A DNA stretch of 35,744 nt from Methanomassiliicoccus sp. (GCA_004525545.1 SPCU01000005.1:1-35744); one strand, 5' to 3'. Counted from the stretch's first letter, positions 1-8,987 are shown. Numbers and translations are program-made. The notes: generated by a model not told the origin, from the letters alone.

Positions 1-734
1 ATGACCTTCATGTCCGGAGCGGATAGAGGGTCGTTCTTGTCCACCAAATAAGCACTCACACCGGTGGCTGGAGAACCGGCCACGGTGACGGTCCCGCTGT
101 AGGACACTGATGCGTCCAGGGTCACGTTCTGCACCATGTTATCTGCAACGGTCAAGGATACTACCTCAGTGACGAAGTAGGCCTTCTTGACCACTATCGT
201 GTAGGTACCGGAATGCAGGGTCACGTTCAGCAGACCAGAAACGTCTGTGCTACCGGAGGTAACGACCTGGGTGACCCCCACGTTGGTCTCCTTCACGGTG
301 ATAGAGGCTCCGACGACCGCGTTCGCCCCGGCGGTCACGTTGAACTGCACGGAGTTGACGGCGGTCGGCATGACGTCCATGATCGCTACGTCCAGGTTCA
401 CGTTGGTGAGCCCGTCGAAGCGGATGATCTCACTATAGATGTAGTCGTAATGATCGGTGGCAGATATCCTGAGCCTGTAGTATCCAGGAGCAGGGGTGAA
501 CTCGAGCAGACCGGCGCTGTCGGAGCTGTCAGAGTATGGGGTGACCTGCTTGTGCACTTCCGTAAGGGAGGCGGTGGCTCCATTTATTGGGCCGTCATCA
601 TCAAACACGTTGATCGATAATTTGTTCCCGGTAGCGGCGCTGACGCCCGGGGCCAACATCACCAATAGGGGTGAGGCCAAGAGTATCAGGACCATCAATC
701 CGGTCGCTAGCTTCCAGGTATTCTTCCTTTGCAT
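1..734 (-). CDS. Secreted/surface protein with carboxypeptidase-regulatory-like (Ig-like) repeats; C-terminus beyond window edge
   Basis: Manual minus-strand translation from ATG at 734 is open to position 1: MQRKNTWKLATGLMVLILLASPLLVMLAPGVSAATGNKLSINVFDDDGPINGATASL... It has a signal peptide, then repeated 'G..V.GASITV.ET..G......TSG.TDVSGLLNVTLHSGTYTIVV' modules. GGAGGG ribosome-binding site upstream. Not in the ORF track because it is open at the edge. Confidence 0.8.
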   Translation of the reverse strand, partial: MQRKNTWKLATGLMVLILLASPLLVMLAPGVSAATGNKLSINVFDDDGPINGATASLTEVHKQVTPYSDSSDSAGLLEFTPAPGYYRLRISATDHYDYIYSEIIRFDGLTNVNLDVAIMDVMPTAVNSVQFNVTAGANAVVGASITVKETNVGVTQVVTSGSTDVSGLLNVTLHSGTYTIVVKKAYFVTEVVSLTVADNMVQNVTLDASVSYSGTVTVAGSPATGVSAYLVDKNDPLSAPDMKV

Positions 735-803
735 TATTTCCCTCCCTCACGATAGGCGCACCTACAGTGCTCACTGAGCGTCGGGTTACTTCGGAATAGT
801 GTT

Positions 804-819
804 GCCATTTATAAAGGTT
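804..819 (-). promoter_or_regulatory. Putative archaeal TATA box for the secreted protein gene
   Basis: Minus strand CCTTTATAAATGGC, about 75 nt upstream of the ATG at 734 and just after the purP terminator. Confidence 0.5.
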
Positions 820-829
820 ATCCAAGTCC

Positions 830-863
830 AAAAAAAGACTGGCCACCATATAAATGGTAGGCC
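830..863 (-). terminator. Hairpin plus T-run terminator downstream of purP
   Basis: Minus strand GGCC(T)ACCAT-TTAT-ATGGTGGCC followed by AGTCTTTTTTT; about 9-bp stem with one bulged T. Confidence 0.65.
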
Positions 864-886
864 GTAAAGTATTAGTGATGCGATTT

Positions 887-2044
887 TCAGGTGACGATCT
901 CCGCGACCCTCTCCTGCTCCACAGCCCTTCTGACCTCCATGGCCAGACGGCGACCGGTGCTCATGCTTCTCCTCCATAAGGAATTGCCGTAAGGGTGTCC
1001 TACGGACATGTGCACATTAGTTCCTCCTCCTATGCGCGGCGCTACATCGTATATGAAGAAGCGCAGGTCCTTGTCGACACAGGTTTGAAGGCAGAACGGG
1101 CCGATCATGCCCGGAGCGAAATGCCTCTCCGCAGCCTTAACGAACTTCTCGGCTAGGTCGAACGCCCCGTCCAATAACGATTCCCTCATGGTTGCGGAGT
1201 TGTGCCCACAGACAGTGTACTCCGGGATGCGCTGCGTATCGTTCAACGCCAGCTGCTGCTCCGCCGGTAAACGGACGAAACCGTCCAAGGAACTCTCGAA
1301 CCTCCAATCGATGCCCAACAGCTCGATGCGGGCACCCTTCTCCTCCAAAGGAGAGTGGAAGAAGTCCAGGTTGAGCACTGGACCGATTATGTACTCCTCC
1401 ATCCGGGCGTCGGCCAACGATTCTTGGTCGATGACACCTTGAGAGATGAGCGTCTGTGATTTCTCCTCGTACTCTTTCAGGGTCGATGCTGTGAAGAAGC
1501 CTCGCTCCAGCTTCTTCTGCTTGTGGTGCAACTTGATGATCGTCAGGGCGGTGATGTCCTCGGGGCGCTTCACTTTGCGTGGGGAAGGCATTCCGGCCTT
1601 GTCCAGCAGCCAGTAGTAATCTTTCTCTCCACCACGGTCCTCGCATCGCAGCAATGATCGGGAGCCGACCATTGGAACCGTGAAATCGTCCTCCACAGCG
1701 TCGATGCTGCAATAGGAGGTGAAAGAACGGTTCGGCACAAAAAGAACGTTCTCCTTAAGCAGATGGTCCATCACCTTGGGGGTAATGGTCTCCTTGAACT
1801 TCTTGAGCATGATCGTTTCATCGACCATCCCCCGCCTCAGCTTACCGCTGGCGTCGCGGTTGGCCTTGAAGTATTTGGTGTAGGCGGTGTCCCTGCCTTC
1901 CTGGCATACGGCTAAAGTATTGAATCCCTCCTCCACCGCCCCGTCGCAGACGTCTAAAGCGGAGTGGGAAGCCAGTACACCGATCTTTATTTTTTCTGGA
2001 TCGTATCTCTCCAGATTGCCCAAGATGGTCTCCCTATCGATCAT
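887..2044 (-). CDS. purP: 5-formaminoimidazole-4-carboxamide ribonucleotide synthetase (formate-dependent, PurP family)
   Basis: 385 aa; ATP-grasp PurP features such as KIGVLASHSALDVCDGA, GPFCLQTCVDKDLRFFIYDVAPRIGGGTNVHMSVGHPYG. Confidence 0.9.
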   Translation of the reverse strand: MIDRETILGNLERYDPEKIKIGVLASHSALDVCDGAVEEGFNTLAVCQEGRDTAYTKYFKANRDASGKLRRGMVDETIMLKKFKETITPKVMDHLLKENVLFVPNRSFTSYCSIDAVEDDFTVPMVGSRSLLRCEDRGGEKDYYWLLDKAGMPSPRKVKRPEDITALTIIKLHHKQKKLERGFFTASTLKEYEEKSQTLISQGVIDQESLADARMEEYIIGPVLNLDFFHSPLEEKGARIELLGIDWRFESSLDGFVRLPAEQQLALNDTQRIPEYTVCGHNSATMRESLLDGAFDLAEKFVKAAERHFAPGMIGPFCLQTCVDKDLRFFIYDVAPRIGGGTNVHMSVGHPYGNSLWRRSMSTGRRLAMEVRRAVEQERVAEIVT

Positions 2045-2100
2045 CCATATCCCTCAAGAATACTTAGGGAATGTCCCATAGCATATTAAGTTGTGCCAAA

Positions 2101-3333
2101 TCAGGCCGAGAGACCGAAGGCCACTATTACACCCATAAGCGCCAGTGCTCCAATGAAATCGATGGCCGAGGAAGTTACTGGAATACTATGATCGTCCGGG
2201 TCCAGAGAGAACATGAACGTCGTCACCGCCACGTAATAGGAGAGGAAATTGAGCACAGTGACGGTGATCAGCCCTGCCACCAGGCCTAATGCGATCATGA
2301 TGAGCAGACCTGGTGAGGCCAGACCTAAGGCTAGCGAGACGAAATGCGTGGCAATGCTGACGAATGTGAATACCCAAAGGGCGAAGATGTAGATGATGGC
2401 GAAGTTCTCGTACCCGACCTTTCCGGGCGTCTTTCCCGGGGACATGATACCCATGTGCAGCAGGGAGGACATGCGGGATGTCAGTATCCCGCCCAGGGCG
2501 TTGCAGTTCTGCAGGAATAGCGGTATCAGGACCAGTAATGCCGGGAATGCCACCAGGTGGACCAGCTGGTCCTCGATGGTCAGCCCCGCACCCAGGTCTA
2601 AAAGGGTGCATATGGCCAGGACCGGGGCGCTTTGCACGAAGATGCGCTTGGACTCATCGTCCCTCCGGTAAAGCGCCTCGTACACCAGATACACGGTTAT
2701 AGCCAGGAACGTCACTACCATCAGTTCGTAGAAAAGGTCGCTGATGATCGCCTTGCCATCGAGCACGATTATGGCGGCCAGGAAGAGCATGGGCAAGGTA
2801 ACGATATCACCGGCCGCGGTTATCAGTGGGGCGCTGATGTTGTCGATATCCCAATTCCGGCGGAAACCGATGTTGGCCACTACGACGTTCACCACCAACA
2901 GCACAAATCCGGCCAGCACCCCTCCGAAAACGGATATGAAGATGAACTGTTCCAGGCTGATGCTGTTTACCCCCAATGCCGAGGACACGATCTTGGCCAG
3001 CACCCCCATGAGGAAAGAGATGGTCATGGTAAGGATCAGCGACGCCTCCATGTTCTGGCGCAGGATGCTGCCCTTGCGTAATGAGTGCTCGAAAGTCCCC
3101 ACGTGCATGGAAGTGCCTAACCGGCTTCCCAAGGCGCCGAAGATGTTCCCCCTCATCCCGATGGCGGGGGGTATGAGTATCATGAGCCCGGGCAACAGCT
3201 CGAGGGTGTTGGTCATCGAACCCAGGGTTACGCCGGCCAAAATGTCGCCTACCGAGGAGATGAGCAGTGCGGTGAACCCCAATATGAAGACCGCCCTATT
3301 GTTTCTGAAGAACGTCTTCACTGCTCCGCTCAC
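2101..3333 (-). CDS. MgtE/SLC41-type divalent cation transporter, two fused MgtE membrane domains
   Basis: Two related membrane halves: LLPGLMILIPPAIGMRGNIFGALGSRLGTSMH and PALLVLIPLFLQNCNALGGILTSRMSSLLHMG. The ORF track starts at 3552; a GTG at 3333 with GGTG upstream and a TATA-like AATATACTA at about 3362-3372 is the more likely start. Confidence 0.85.
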   Translation of the reverse strand: MSGAVKTFFRNNRAVFILGFTALLISSVGDILAGVTLGSMTNTLELLPGLMILIPPAIGMRGNIFGALGSRLGTSMHVGTFEHSLRKGSILRQNMEASLILTMTISFLMGVLAKIVSSALGVNSISLEQFIFISVFGGVLAGFVLLVVNVVVANIGFRRNWDIDNISAPLITAAGDIVTLPMLFLAAIIVLDGKAIISDLFYELMVVTFLAITVYLVYEALYRRDDESKRIFVQSAPVLAICTLLDLGAGLTIEDQLVHLVAFPALLVLIPLFLQNCNALGGILTSRMSSLLHMGIMSPGKTPGKVGYENFAIIYIFALWVFTFVSIATHFVSLALGLASPGLLIMIALGLVAGLITVTVLNFLSYYVAVTTFMFSLDPDDHSIPVTSSAIDFIGALALMGVIVAFGLSA

Positions 3334-3605
3334 GTACGCACCCGCTATCAGGTAACATTTTAGTATATTAATAATAGCCGTGCCACCAGATGGTCTAAAA
3401 TGAGTTCTTATGGACTGGTAAAAATCCTGGTTTTCGCAACGATGATATATGGAGAACCTCATAACGAATGAATGACGGCGGTCCACCGGTGTCAATGACC
3501 TGGCGGCTCCCGTGAGGCCAACCAAGATGTCACGCGCGATATCCATCATCAACCCCCGGCCCAGCCGATGGCCTGGTGACGTGGCACGGCGTAGGTGTTT
3601 TTTTT

Positions 3606-4256
3606 ATGCTTGATCATGGGAGAGACCAACGATTGGAGAAGTATGATCTGACTCACGCCACTGTGAGAGAGATGCTCACCGAGATGAAAGATATCTCAGA
3701 GATCATGGTGGACCTGGCTTACGCCTCCATAATGTTCGACAGTGAGGAGACCGCCGAAGAGGTCAAGAACCTTGAAGCGGACATGGAAGAGCTGAGCAAG
3801 AACATCCGTATCAAGGCCATGCTCTCCGCCCGGACCCATAAGGACGCCACCAAACTATCCTCCCTTCTTGAGGTCGCCTCCGCCTCCCGGCGTATATCAA
3901 ACGCCGCCGGGGACATTGTCAAGCTCATCGAATGCGAGGTGGACAAACGTCCTTTCCTGTCATTCATTCTGAGGGAGGCCGAAGAGAAGATCAAGCGCCT
4001 GGTGCTGAACGATGGATCGGATATGGTGGGGCGTTCCATCGATGAGCTGGCCGTAGAATCGGAGACGGGGATGCGCATCATCGCCATCAAACGTGGCAAG
4101 CGCTGGATCTATGACCCCGAGGACGAGACGAAGCTGAAGGCTGGGGACACGTTGATCGTCCGCGGAACGGACGACGGATACGACATTTTACGGACCCATG
4201 CCAGCGGCGAGGAGAAATGGCCAGTGTACCCCGATGAAGAAACGGAGGAAGATTGA
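3606..4256 (+). CDS. PhoU-like helical domain plus TrkA-C (RCK_C) domain protein
   Basis: N-terminal PhoU-like helices (MLTEMKDISEIMVDLAYASIMFDSEETAEEV) and C-terminal RCK_C signature (GSDMVGRSIDELAVESETGMRIIAIKRGKRWIYDPEDETKLKAGDTLIVRG). Exact start uncertain. Confidence 0.82.
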   Translation: MLDHGRDQRLEKYDLTHATVREMLTEMKDISEIMVDLAYASIMFDSEETAEEVKNLEADMEELSKNIRIKAMLSARTHKDATKLSSLLEVASASRRISNAAGDIVKLIECEVDKRPFLSFILREAEEKIKRLVLNDGSDMVGRSIDELAVESETGMRIIAIKRGKRWIYDPEDETKLKAGDTLIVRGTDDGYDILRTHASGEEKWPVYPDEETEED

Positions 4257-4834
4257 TGGACCAACTGGACGAGATGCTCCTGGAGCTCAAGGACACGTCG
4301 GAACTGATGATCGATCTGGCCTATTCATCCCTACTATACAACAACAAGGAGATCGCCGAGGAGGTCGTGCTCATGGAAGAGATGCTGGATGGACTGGCTA
4401 ACGACATCCAACGTCAGGCGATCGAACGAGTGGTGCAGGACCGGGACGAAGGGAAGGCCTTCACGATCATCAAGTTGGCCGCGGCGGTGGAGGAGATCTC
4501 CGATGCGGCGATGCAGATCGCCATGGTGACCATCATGGATGATGAACCTCACCCGGTCATCCGTCTGAGCATCAAGGACGCCGACACCATCATCACCCTG
4601 GCCGAGGTCAAGGACGGATCGGACCTGGTGGGACGGACCCTGGGCAAGATGCGGTTGGCCAGCCAGAGCGGCATGTGGGTGGTGGCGATAAAGCGTGGAC
4701 GTAAATATCTCTACGGACCGGACAAGTCCACAAGACTGGAGATCGGCGACGTGGTCATCTCCAGGGGACCACCGGATGCCGAGAAGTACTTCCAAGACCT
4801 GTGCTTTGGAAAAGAACGTCTGGAAGAGCTGTAG
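4256..4834 (+). CDS. PhoU-like helical domain plus TrkA-C (RCK_C) domain protein, paralog of preceding gene
   Basis: ATG overlaps the TGA stop of the previous gene. Same architecture: ELKDTSELMIDLAYSSLLYNNKEIAEEV ... GSDLVGRTLGKMRLASQSGMWVVAIKRGRKYLYGPDKSTRLEIGDVVISRG. Confidence 0.85.
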   Translation: MDQLDEMLLELKDTSELMIDLAYSSLLYNNKEIAEEVVLMEEMLDGLANDIQRQAIERVVQDRDEGKAFTIIKLAAAVEEISDAAMQIAMVTIMDDEPHPVIRLSIKDADTIITLAEVKDGSDLVGRTLGKMRLASQSGMWVVAIKRGRKYLYGPDKSTRLEIGDVVISRGPPDAEKYFQDLCFGKERLEEL

Positions 4835-4845
4835 AGGTTAAAAAG

Positions 4846-4918
4846 TAGCCCCGTCCAGATTCGAACTGGAGTCGCAGGATCCAGAATCCCGCATGATTGA
4901 CCGCTACACTACGGGGCT
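4846..4918 (-). tRNA. tRNA-Gln (CTG)
   Basis: Minus strand AGCCCCGTAGTGTAGCGGTCAATCATGCGGGATTCTGGATCCTGCGACTCCAGTTCGAATCTGGACGGGGCTA; anticodon stem CGGGA/TCCTG, loop TTCTGGA; T arm CCAGTTCGAATCTGG; 7-bp acceptor. Confidence 0.95.
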
Positions 4919-4971
4919 GTGAAGCGATGGTAAATGTTTCCCATCTTTAATCTTTTCGTTGGATGTGGGTA

Positions 4972-5604
4972 CTAGGCGGCCTTGATGACCGCCGCGATGT
5001 GCCTGTAGACGTCGTCTATCGCACCCATACCATCCACGGATTTGAGCACCCCTTTCTTACGATAGTGTTCGGTGAGGGGAGCGGTACGCTCTGTGTATGT
5101 GTTGAAGCGTTCACGCACCACCTTCTCGGTGTCATCACTTCTCTGAGCAAGCTCGCCGCCACACTTATCGCAGACCCCTGCTTTCTTCGGAAGATTGAAC
5201 TCCAAATGGAACACCGCGTTGCAGGCTCTGCACGAGCGTCTTTCCGTCAAACGTTTGATGAGCACTTCCTGGTCCACTTCCAGGTCTATTGCCATCTCAA
5301 CATTGAAGAACTCTTCCAGTTTCTGGGCCTGTTCCAGGGAGCGGGGAAAGCCGTCCAGCAATATCCCGCCCTTCAGCCCTTTGAGCTTTTCCCTGATCAG
5401 TCCTACCACCAGGTCGTCCGGCACCAGTTTGCCGGCGTCCATGTAGCCTTTGGTCTCGACGCCCAATGGGGTGCCGTTGCGTACCGCCTCGCGCAACAGG
5501 TCCCCAGTAGAGATCTTGGTGAAACCGAACTCAGCCACCAGCCTCTCGGTCTGCGTTCCCTTGCCCGAACCGGGAGGTCCTAAAAGCACGATCTTCAGGT
5601 CCAT
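4972..5604 (-). CDS. adk: Adenylate kinase (long form with Cys4 zinc LID)
   Basis: MDLKIVLLGPPGSGKGTQTERLVAEFG, P-loop, DGFPR, LID cysteines CRAC...CDKC. ORF track start 5712 trimmed to the ATG at 5604. Confidence 0.93.
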   Translation of the reverse strand: MDLKIVLLGPPGSGKGTQTERLVAEFGFTKISTGDLLREAVRNGTPLGVETKGYMDAGKLVPDDLVVGLIREKLKGLKGGILLDGFPRSLEQAQKLEEFFNVEMAIDLEVDQEVLIKRLTERRSCRACNAVFHLEFNLPKKAGVCDKCGGELAQRSDDTEKVVRERFNTYTERTAPLTEHYRKKGVLKSVDGMGAIDDVYRHIAAVIKAA

Positions 5605-5712
5605 GGCCGGCGATACCGTTCCCCATAAATCATCTTTACGATTAAAGCCCAGGTCTCTTCGGAGCTTGATACCTGGAATAAGATTATCTGCCCAGGGGCG
5701 AATTAGGGCCAC

Positions 5713-6243
5713 ATGCTCAAAGGAGCGTTGGTGGGCTTGGAGCCGTTACAAACGACCGACGAACTGGCCATGTACAAATGGCTCAACGATCCGGCGGTGA
5801 GGGAGAGCGTTGGTCGGCCGCGGTGGAAGCCCTGCTACAGCCTGGAACAGGTGCAGGACCTCATACAGGAGCGTCTGGCCCAGCCATCTCGTTTCGATAT
5901 GGTCGTTGTGGATCTGGCAGATGTGACACCCAGGGGACTGGTGGAGATCACCCACTTGCACCCAATGAGCGATTCGGCCGAGGTGGCGCTGATATGGGGG
6001 GAGGAGAAGGACGAAGATAGAATGGTGGAGGCTTTGACGCTGACAGCCAGCTACGCCTTCGACACCCAGAGCATGCATCGATTGTGGACCAGGGTGCCCT
6101 CGGGCAACCTCGCCCTCCTGAGCTCGTTCGAGAAAGCGGGATTCAGCGCTGAGGGGGTGCTAAGGGAGGACCATTTCAGCGGCGGTGTCTGGCGTGATGC
6201 CGTTCTACTTTCCCTGCTCTCAGAGGAGGCGGGAACGTGCTGA
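5713..6243 (+). CDS. GNAT family N-acetyltransferase (RimJ/RimL-like)
   Basis: MYKWLNDPAVRE...MHRLWTRVPSGNLALLSSFEKAGFSAEGVLREDHFSGGVWRDAVLLSLL. Confidence 0.82.
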   Translation: MLKGALVGLEPLQTTDELAMYKWLNDPAVRESVGRPRWKPCYSLEQVQDLIQERLAQPSRFDMVVVDLADVTPRGLVEITHLHPMSDSAEVALIWGEEKDEDRMVEALTLTASYAFDTQSMHRLWTRVPSGNLALLSSFEKAGFSAEGVLREDHFSGGVWRDAVLLSLLSEEAGTC

Positions 6244-6782
6244 TCGGTGAGAAGGTGAACCTGGTGGCGGTGGAGCGCAGCTACGCCCTTTTGTACGCCA
6301 AGTGGATCAACGACCCCGAGGTCATCCGGTGGTTGAAGGTCGATCCACCGATCAGTCTGGAGATGGAGTATGGCTGGGTGGACGGGATACGGCGGAACGA
6401 CAAGATGACCTTTACCATACTCACCAAGGAGGGGAAGCCCATCGGTAACACCGGGTTGGAAGAGATCGCCTGGAAATATCGAAGGGCCACCATTGGCATC
6501 ATGATCGGTGAGAAGGATCTCTGGGGGAAGGGTTACGGCAGCGACGCCATCACTACCTTGTTGCGTTACAGCTTCGAGGAACTGGGCATGCGACGGGTGG
6601 ATCTGTTCACCGATACGGAGAACGCCCGGGCCAGGAAGGCCTACCAGAAGTGCGGTTTCCGGGAAGAGGGGGTCATTCGTCAAAACCGTTCCAAGAACGG
6701 TCGAGTGGTGGACGATGTCCTCATGTCCATACTGTCCACGGAATGGTTCGCCAAGCATCCACAGATACAGCCGAGGGCATAA
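6237..6782 (+). CDS. GNAT family N-acetyltransferase (RimJ/RimL-like)
   Basis: YAKWINDPEVIRWLK...IGIMIGEKDLWGKGYGSDAITTLLRYSFEELGMRRVDLFTDTENARARKAYQKCGFREEGVIRQ; overlaps the upstream GNAT by 7 nt. Confidence 0.92.
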   Translation: MLIGEKVNLVAVERSYALLYAKWINDPEVIRWLKVDPPISLEMEYGWVDGIRRNDKMTFTILTKEGKPIGNTGLEEIAWKYRRATIGIMIGEKDLWGKGYGSDAITTLLRYSFEELGMRRVDLFTDTENARARKAYQKCGFREEGVIRQNRSKNGRVVDDVLMSILSTEWFAKHPQIQPRA

Positions 6783-6820
6783 GGTATTAGTACGTAGATT
6801 TCAATCGGCTAAATCCTAGG

Positions 6821-6907
6821 CAGGGGTAGCCAAGCCTGGCCAACGGCGCTAGATTCAGGGTCTAGTCCTTAGTGGTCCGAGGGTTCGAATCCCTTCCCCT
6901 GCACCAT
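6821..6907 (+). tRNA. tRNA-Leu (CAG), with encoded CCA
   Basis: GCAGGGGTAGCCAAGCCTGGCCAACGGCGCTAGATTCAGGGTCTAG...GGGTTCGAATCCCTTCCCCTGCACCA; stem CTAGA/TCTAG, loop TTCAGGG; long type II variable arm. Confidence 0.95.
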
Positions 6908-7137
6908 TTTCATCTACGCAAATTAGAGGCATCCTGCTGCATGAACGATATTCATCCTATGATGCGCCAACGGGCATTCCGTGGCCGCAACGATGCGCAT
7001 CCCCTATGGATGACCATGCATAAGGGGCGAACGTCCCTTGACCTGAATTTGGCGGTCGCTCAACGCTTTACCCTTGAATTTTTTGATTGTTCGAACGGTT
7101 GAAATACTTTTAAGCTCTAGAAAGAAGAATATTATGC

Positions 7138-8376
7138 ATGCGTCCCCGGCGGCATCGGTTGTGGACCCTGACACTCGCTCTGATCCTTTTATTTCTGATG
7201 TGTTCGGTGGTCGTGCTTGGTGGGCAGGTCCGGGCGGATGATGCTGAACAGGTGGACCAGGGGTATTGCCTGGAGGACAACCCAGGGGAGATCGAGTGGA
7301 CCAGATATACCGAGAGCGCCATCGTCGCGGTGGGACCGGATGGCACGGTCTATATAGGCTCCTCTTTTACCCTGATCGCCTTGGACGGGGATGGTCACAT
7401 AAAGTGGAATCGTACGCTTTCTGGGGATTGCGGGTCTCTGATGGTCAGGGATGATGGAGTAGTGATCGTGGGCGAGTACGCTCATAGATGGTGGCAGAAC
7501 AAGAGCTATTCCGTCATCGCGCTCTCCCCCTCTGGCGATCAGTTGTGGTCCTATTCAATGGTGGGCACCGGATTCGACAGGACGGCCGCCCTTGGAGAGG
7601 ACGGAGAGATCGCCCTGCTCTTCAGGCACTCCAATTTATCCGAGGATGGTTCTTATCTCAAGATCACCAATTCGGTAGTGGTCCTGGACAGTGATGGAAG
7701 TTTGCTCTGGATGAGGTACTTCGATTCCTATTCCATCAACATAGCCTGTGGCCATGACGGAACGGTATATCTGGTTCAGGAAGGCTGGGTCGAGGCGTAC
7801 GACAGCAATGGGTCCTCTGAATGGCGATTGGATGTTGGCTTGGACAGCCCCATCTTCGTGGCCCCGGACGGGACCCTGCGCATAGCAGGAAATGACAAGG
7901 TCATCAGCATCACCCAGAATGGAAACAAGAGTTGGGAGGCTCCTATTGAAGGAGCGCTTGGGTATTATATGGCCATTAACGAGAATGGCGACCTGTTCGT
8001 CACCTGTACGGACAGGATCGCGGTCATCAATGCTCGCGGGGAATGGACAATGGACATCCCAGCGTCAGATGCGCATCAATTGATTTTGAGTTCGGATGAC
8101 ATATTGGCGGTCGCATCTTGGAATGGTATCCGTACCTACGAAATCGATGGAACATTGAGATGGACGGCGGATGTAGGTTGTAACGATCTGATCTCACCGG
8201 TAATCGCCCCGGACGGCTCCATCTATGTATTTGGATACATGGGTGATGATGGATCGGCCCTGGTCAAGATCGGTAATGCGCCGATCGACATCCTGTCCGT
8301 TGCGATCGTGGCCATCTTGGCTGCGACGCTGGTGATGTTCACATATTTGATCTGGAAAAGGAAATACAAGAAATAG
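7138..8376 (+). CDS. Exported, membrane-anchored PQQ-like beta-propeller repeat protein
   Basis: N-terminal hydrophobic segment, repeated 'VVLDSDGSLLWMRY', 'TLRWTADVGCNDLISPVIAPDGSIYVFG' blades, C-terminal TM IDILSVAIVAILAATLVMFTYLIWKRKYKK. Confidence 0.85.
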   Translation: MRPRRHRLWTLTLALILLFLMCSVVVLGGQVRADDAEQVDQGYCLEDNPGEIEWTRYTESAIVAVGPDGTVYIGSSFTLIALDGDGHIKWNRTLSGDCGSLMVRDDGVVIVGEYAHRWWQNKSYSVIALSPSGDQLWSYSMVGTGFDRTAALGEDGEIALLFRHSNLSEDGSYLKITNSVVVLDSDGSLLWMRYFDSYSINIACGHDGTVYLVQEGWVEAYDSNGSSEWRLDVGLDSPIFVAPDGTLRIAGNDKVISITQNGNKSWEAPIEGALGYYMAINENGDLFVTCTDRIAVINARGEWTMDIPASDAHQLILSSDDILAVASWNGIRTYEIDGTLRWTADVGCNDLISPVIAPDGSIYVFGYMGDDGSALVKIGNAPIDILSVAIVAILAATLVMFTYLIWKRKYKK

Positions 8377-8424
8377 GATCGACGATGCGTTGACCGCACC
8401 AGGTCTCATATGATCTATAGGCCA

Positions 8425-8559
8425 ATGACAGATGGTGAGGTCGCGTTTTTGATGGTCGGCCCGATCATTTTAGTCATCCTGGCTTTCGTATTATTACGGC
8501 ATAGTGATCAATTTCGCCCGATAATTACAGAATGGTTTTCCATTTTCTTAAACCATTAA
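8425..8559 (+). CDS. Possible 44-aa single-TM small protein
   Basis: Manual translation: MTDGEVAFLMVGPIILVILAFVLLRHSDQFRPIITEWFSIFLNH*. Below the size cut-off of the ORF track; ribosome-binding site weak. Confidence 0.3.
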   Translation: MTDGEVAFLMVGPIILVILAFVLLRHSDQFRPIITEWFSIFLNH

Positions 8560-8580
8560 ACTAACATTCAAAAACATAAC

Positions 8581-8603
8581 ATGCAAATACTACATGTTTG
8601 CAT
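8581..8603. promoter_or_regulatory. Inverted repeat upstream of the 2-TM/RHH gene pair (candidate operator)
   Basis: ATGCAAA-TACTACATG-TTTGCAT, perfect 7-bp arms, 22 nt upstream of the GTG at 8625. Confidence 0.4.
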
Positions 8604-8624
8604 ATGGTGATAATGGTGATATAG

Positions 8625-8987
8625 GTGAGAATCACACCATCAAAATGGGACGCGGAGTACAGCTGGCTGAGGGACGGAGAGTGTAGGAACATTGGCTGCA
8701 GTCCAATGATCCCCGCCGCCGGTTCTTCGAGGAGCAAAGCGAAGTGGCGTCCTTGGTTCAGGGGAAGAAAGCCCCTAGAAACCCTCTCGGTCAATGAGCA
8801 ACGTATCTCGTGGACCCTGGGATTGGGACTTCAGGTGATAGGCGCATTGACTCTGATATTGCTGTTCGGTTTTAATGATGGCCTGTCGCCCTACCTGTGT
8901 CTTGGAGCGGTGCTCAGCGGGGAAATCATTTTTATCTCCTCGCTCGTTGATAGGGGTAAACGTTTTCAGGGAGCGCGAACCAGATGA
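8625..8987 (+). CDS. Small predicted membrane protein (two hydrophobic segments)
   Basis: GTG start preceded by GGTGATATAG; hydrophobic WTLGLGLQVIGALTLILLFGF and LCLGAVLSGEIIFISSLV; stop overlaps next gene as ATGA. An internal start (MIPAAGSS...) is possible. Confidence 0.6.
   Translation: MRITPSKWDAEYSWLRDGECRNIGCSPMIPAAGSSRSKAKWRPWFRGRKPLETLSVNEQRISWTLGLGLQVIGALTLILLFGFNDGLSPYLCLGAVLSGEIIFISSLVDRGKRFQGARTR

Noticed and set aside
4963-5583. 206-aa plus-strand ORF opposite adenylate kinase
   Set aside because: Antisense to a confident adk with conserved P-loop and LID motifs; composition is typical of a shadow frame.
5713-6782. Tandem GNAT pair as a toxin-antitoxin (TacT-like) locus
   Set aside because: Both look like RimJ/RimL-type acetyltransferases and no RHH antitoxin is adjacent; the RHH-like gene at 8984 is over 2 kb away with unrelated partners.
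6872-7102. 76-aa ORF overlapping the 3' half of tRNA-Leu
   Set aside because: Begins inside the tRNA and has no domain-like features; probably non-coding.
7138-8376. PQQ-repeat protein as a quinoprotein dehydrogenase
   Set aside because: Beta-propeller repeats only; the length and sequence do not show PQQ-binding catalytic residues. Better read as a structural or sensory extracellular propeller.
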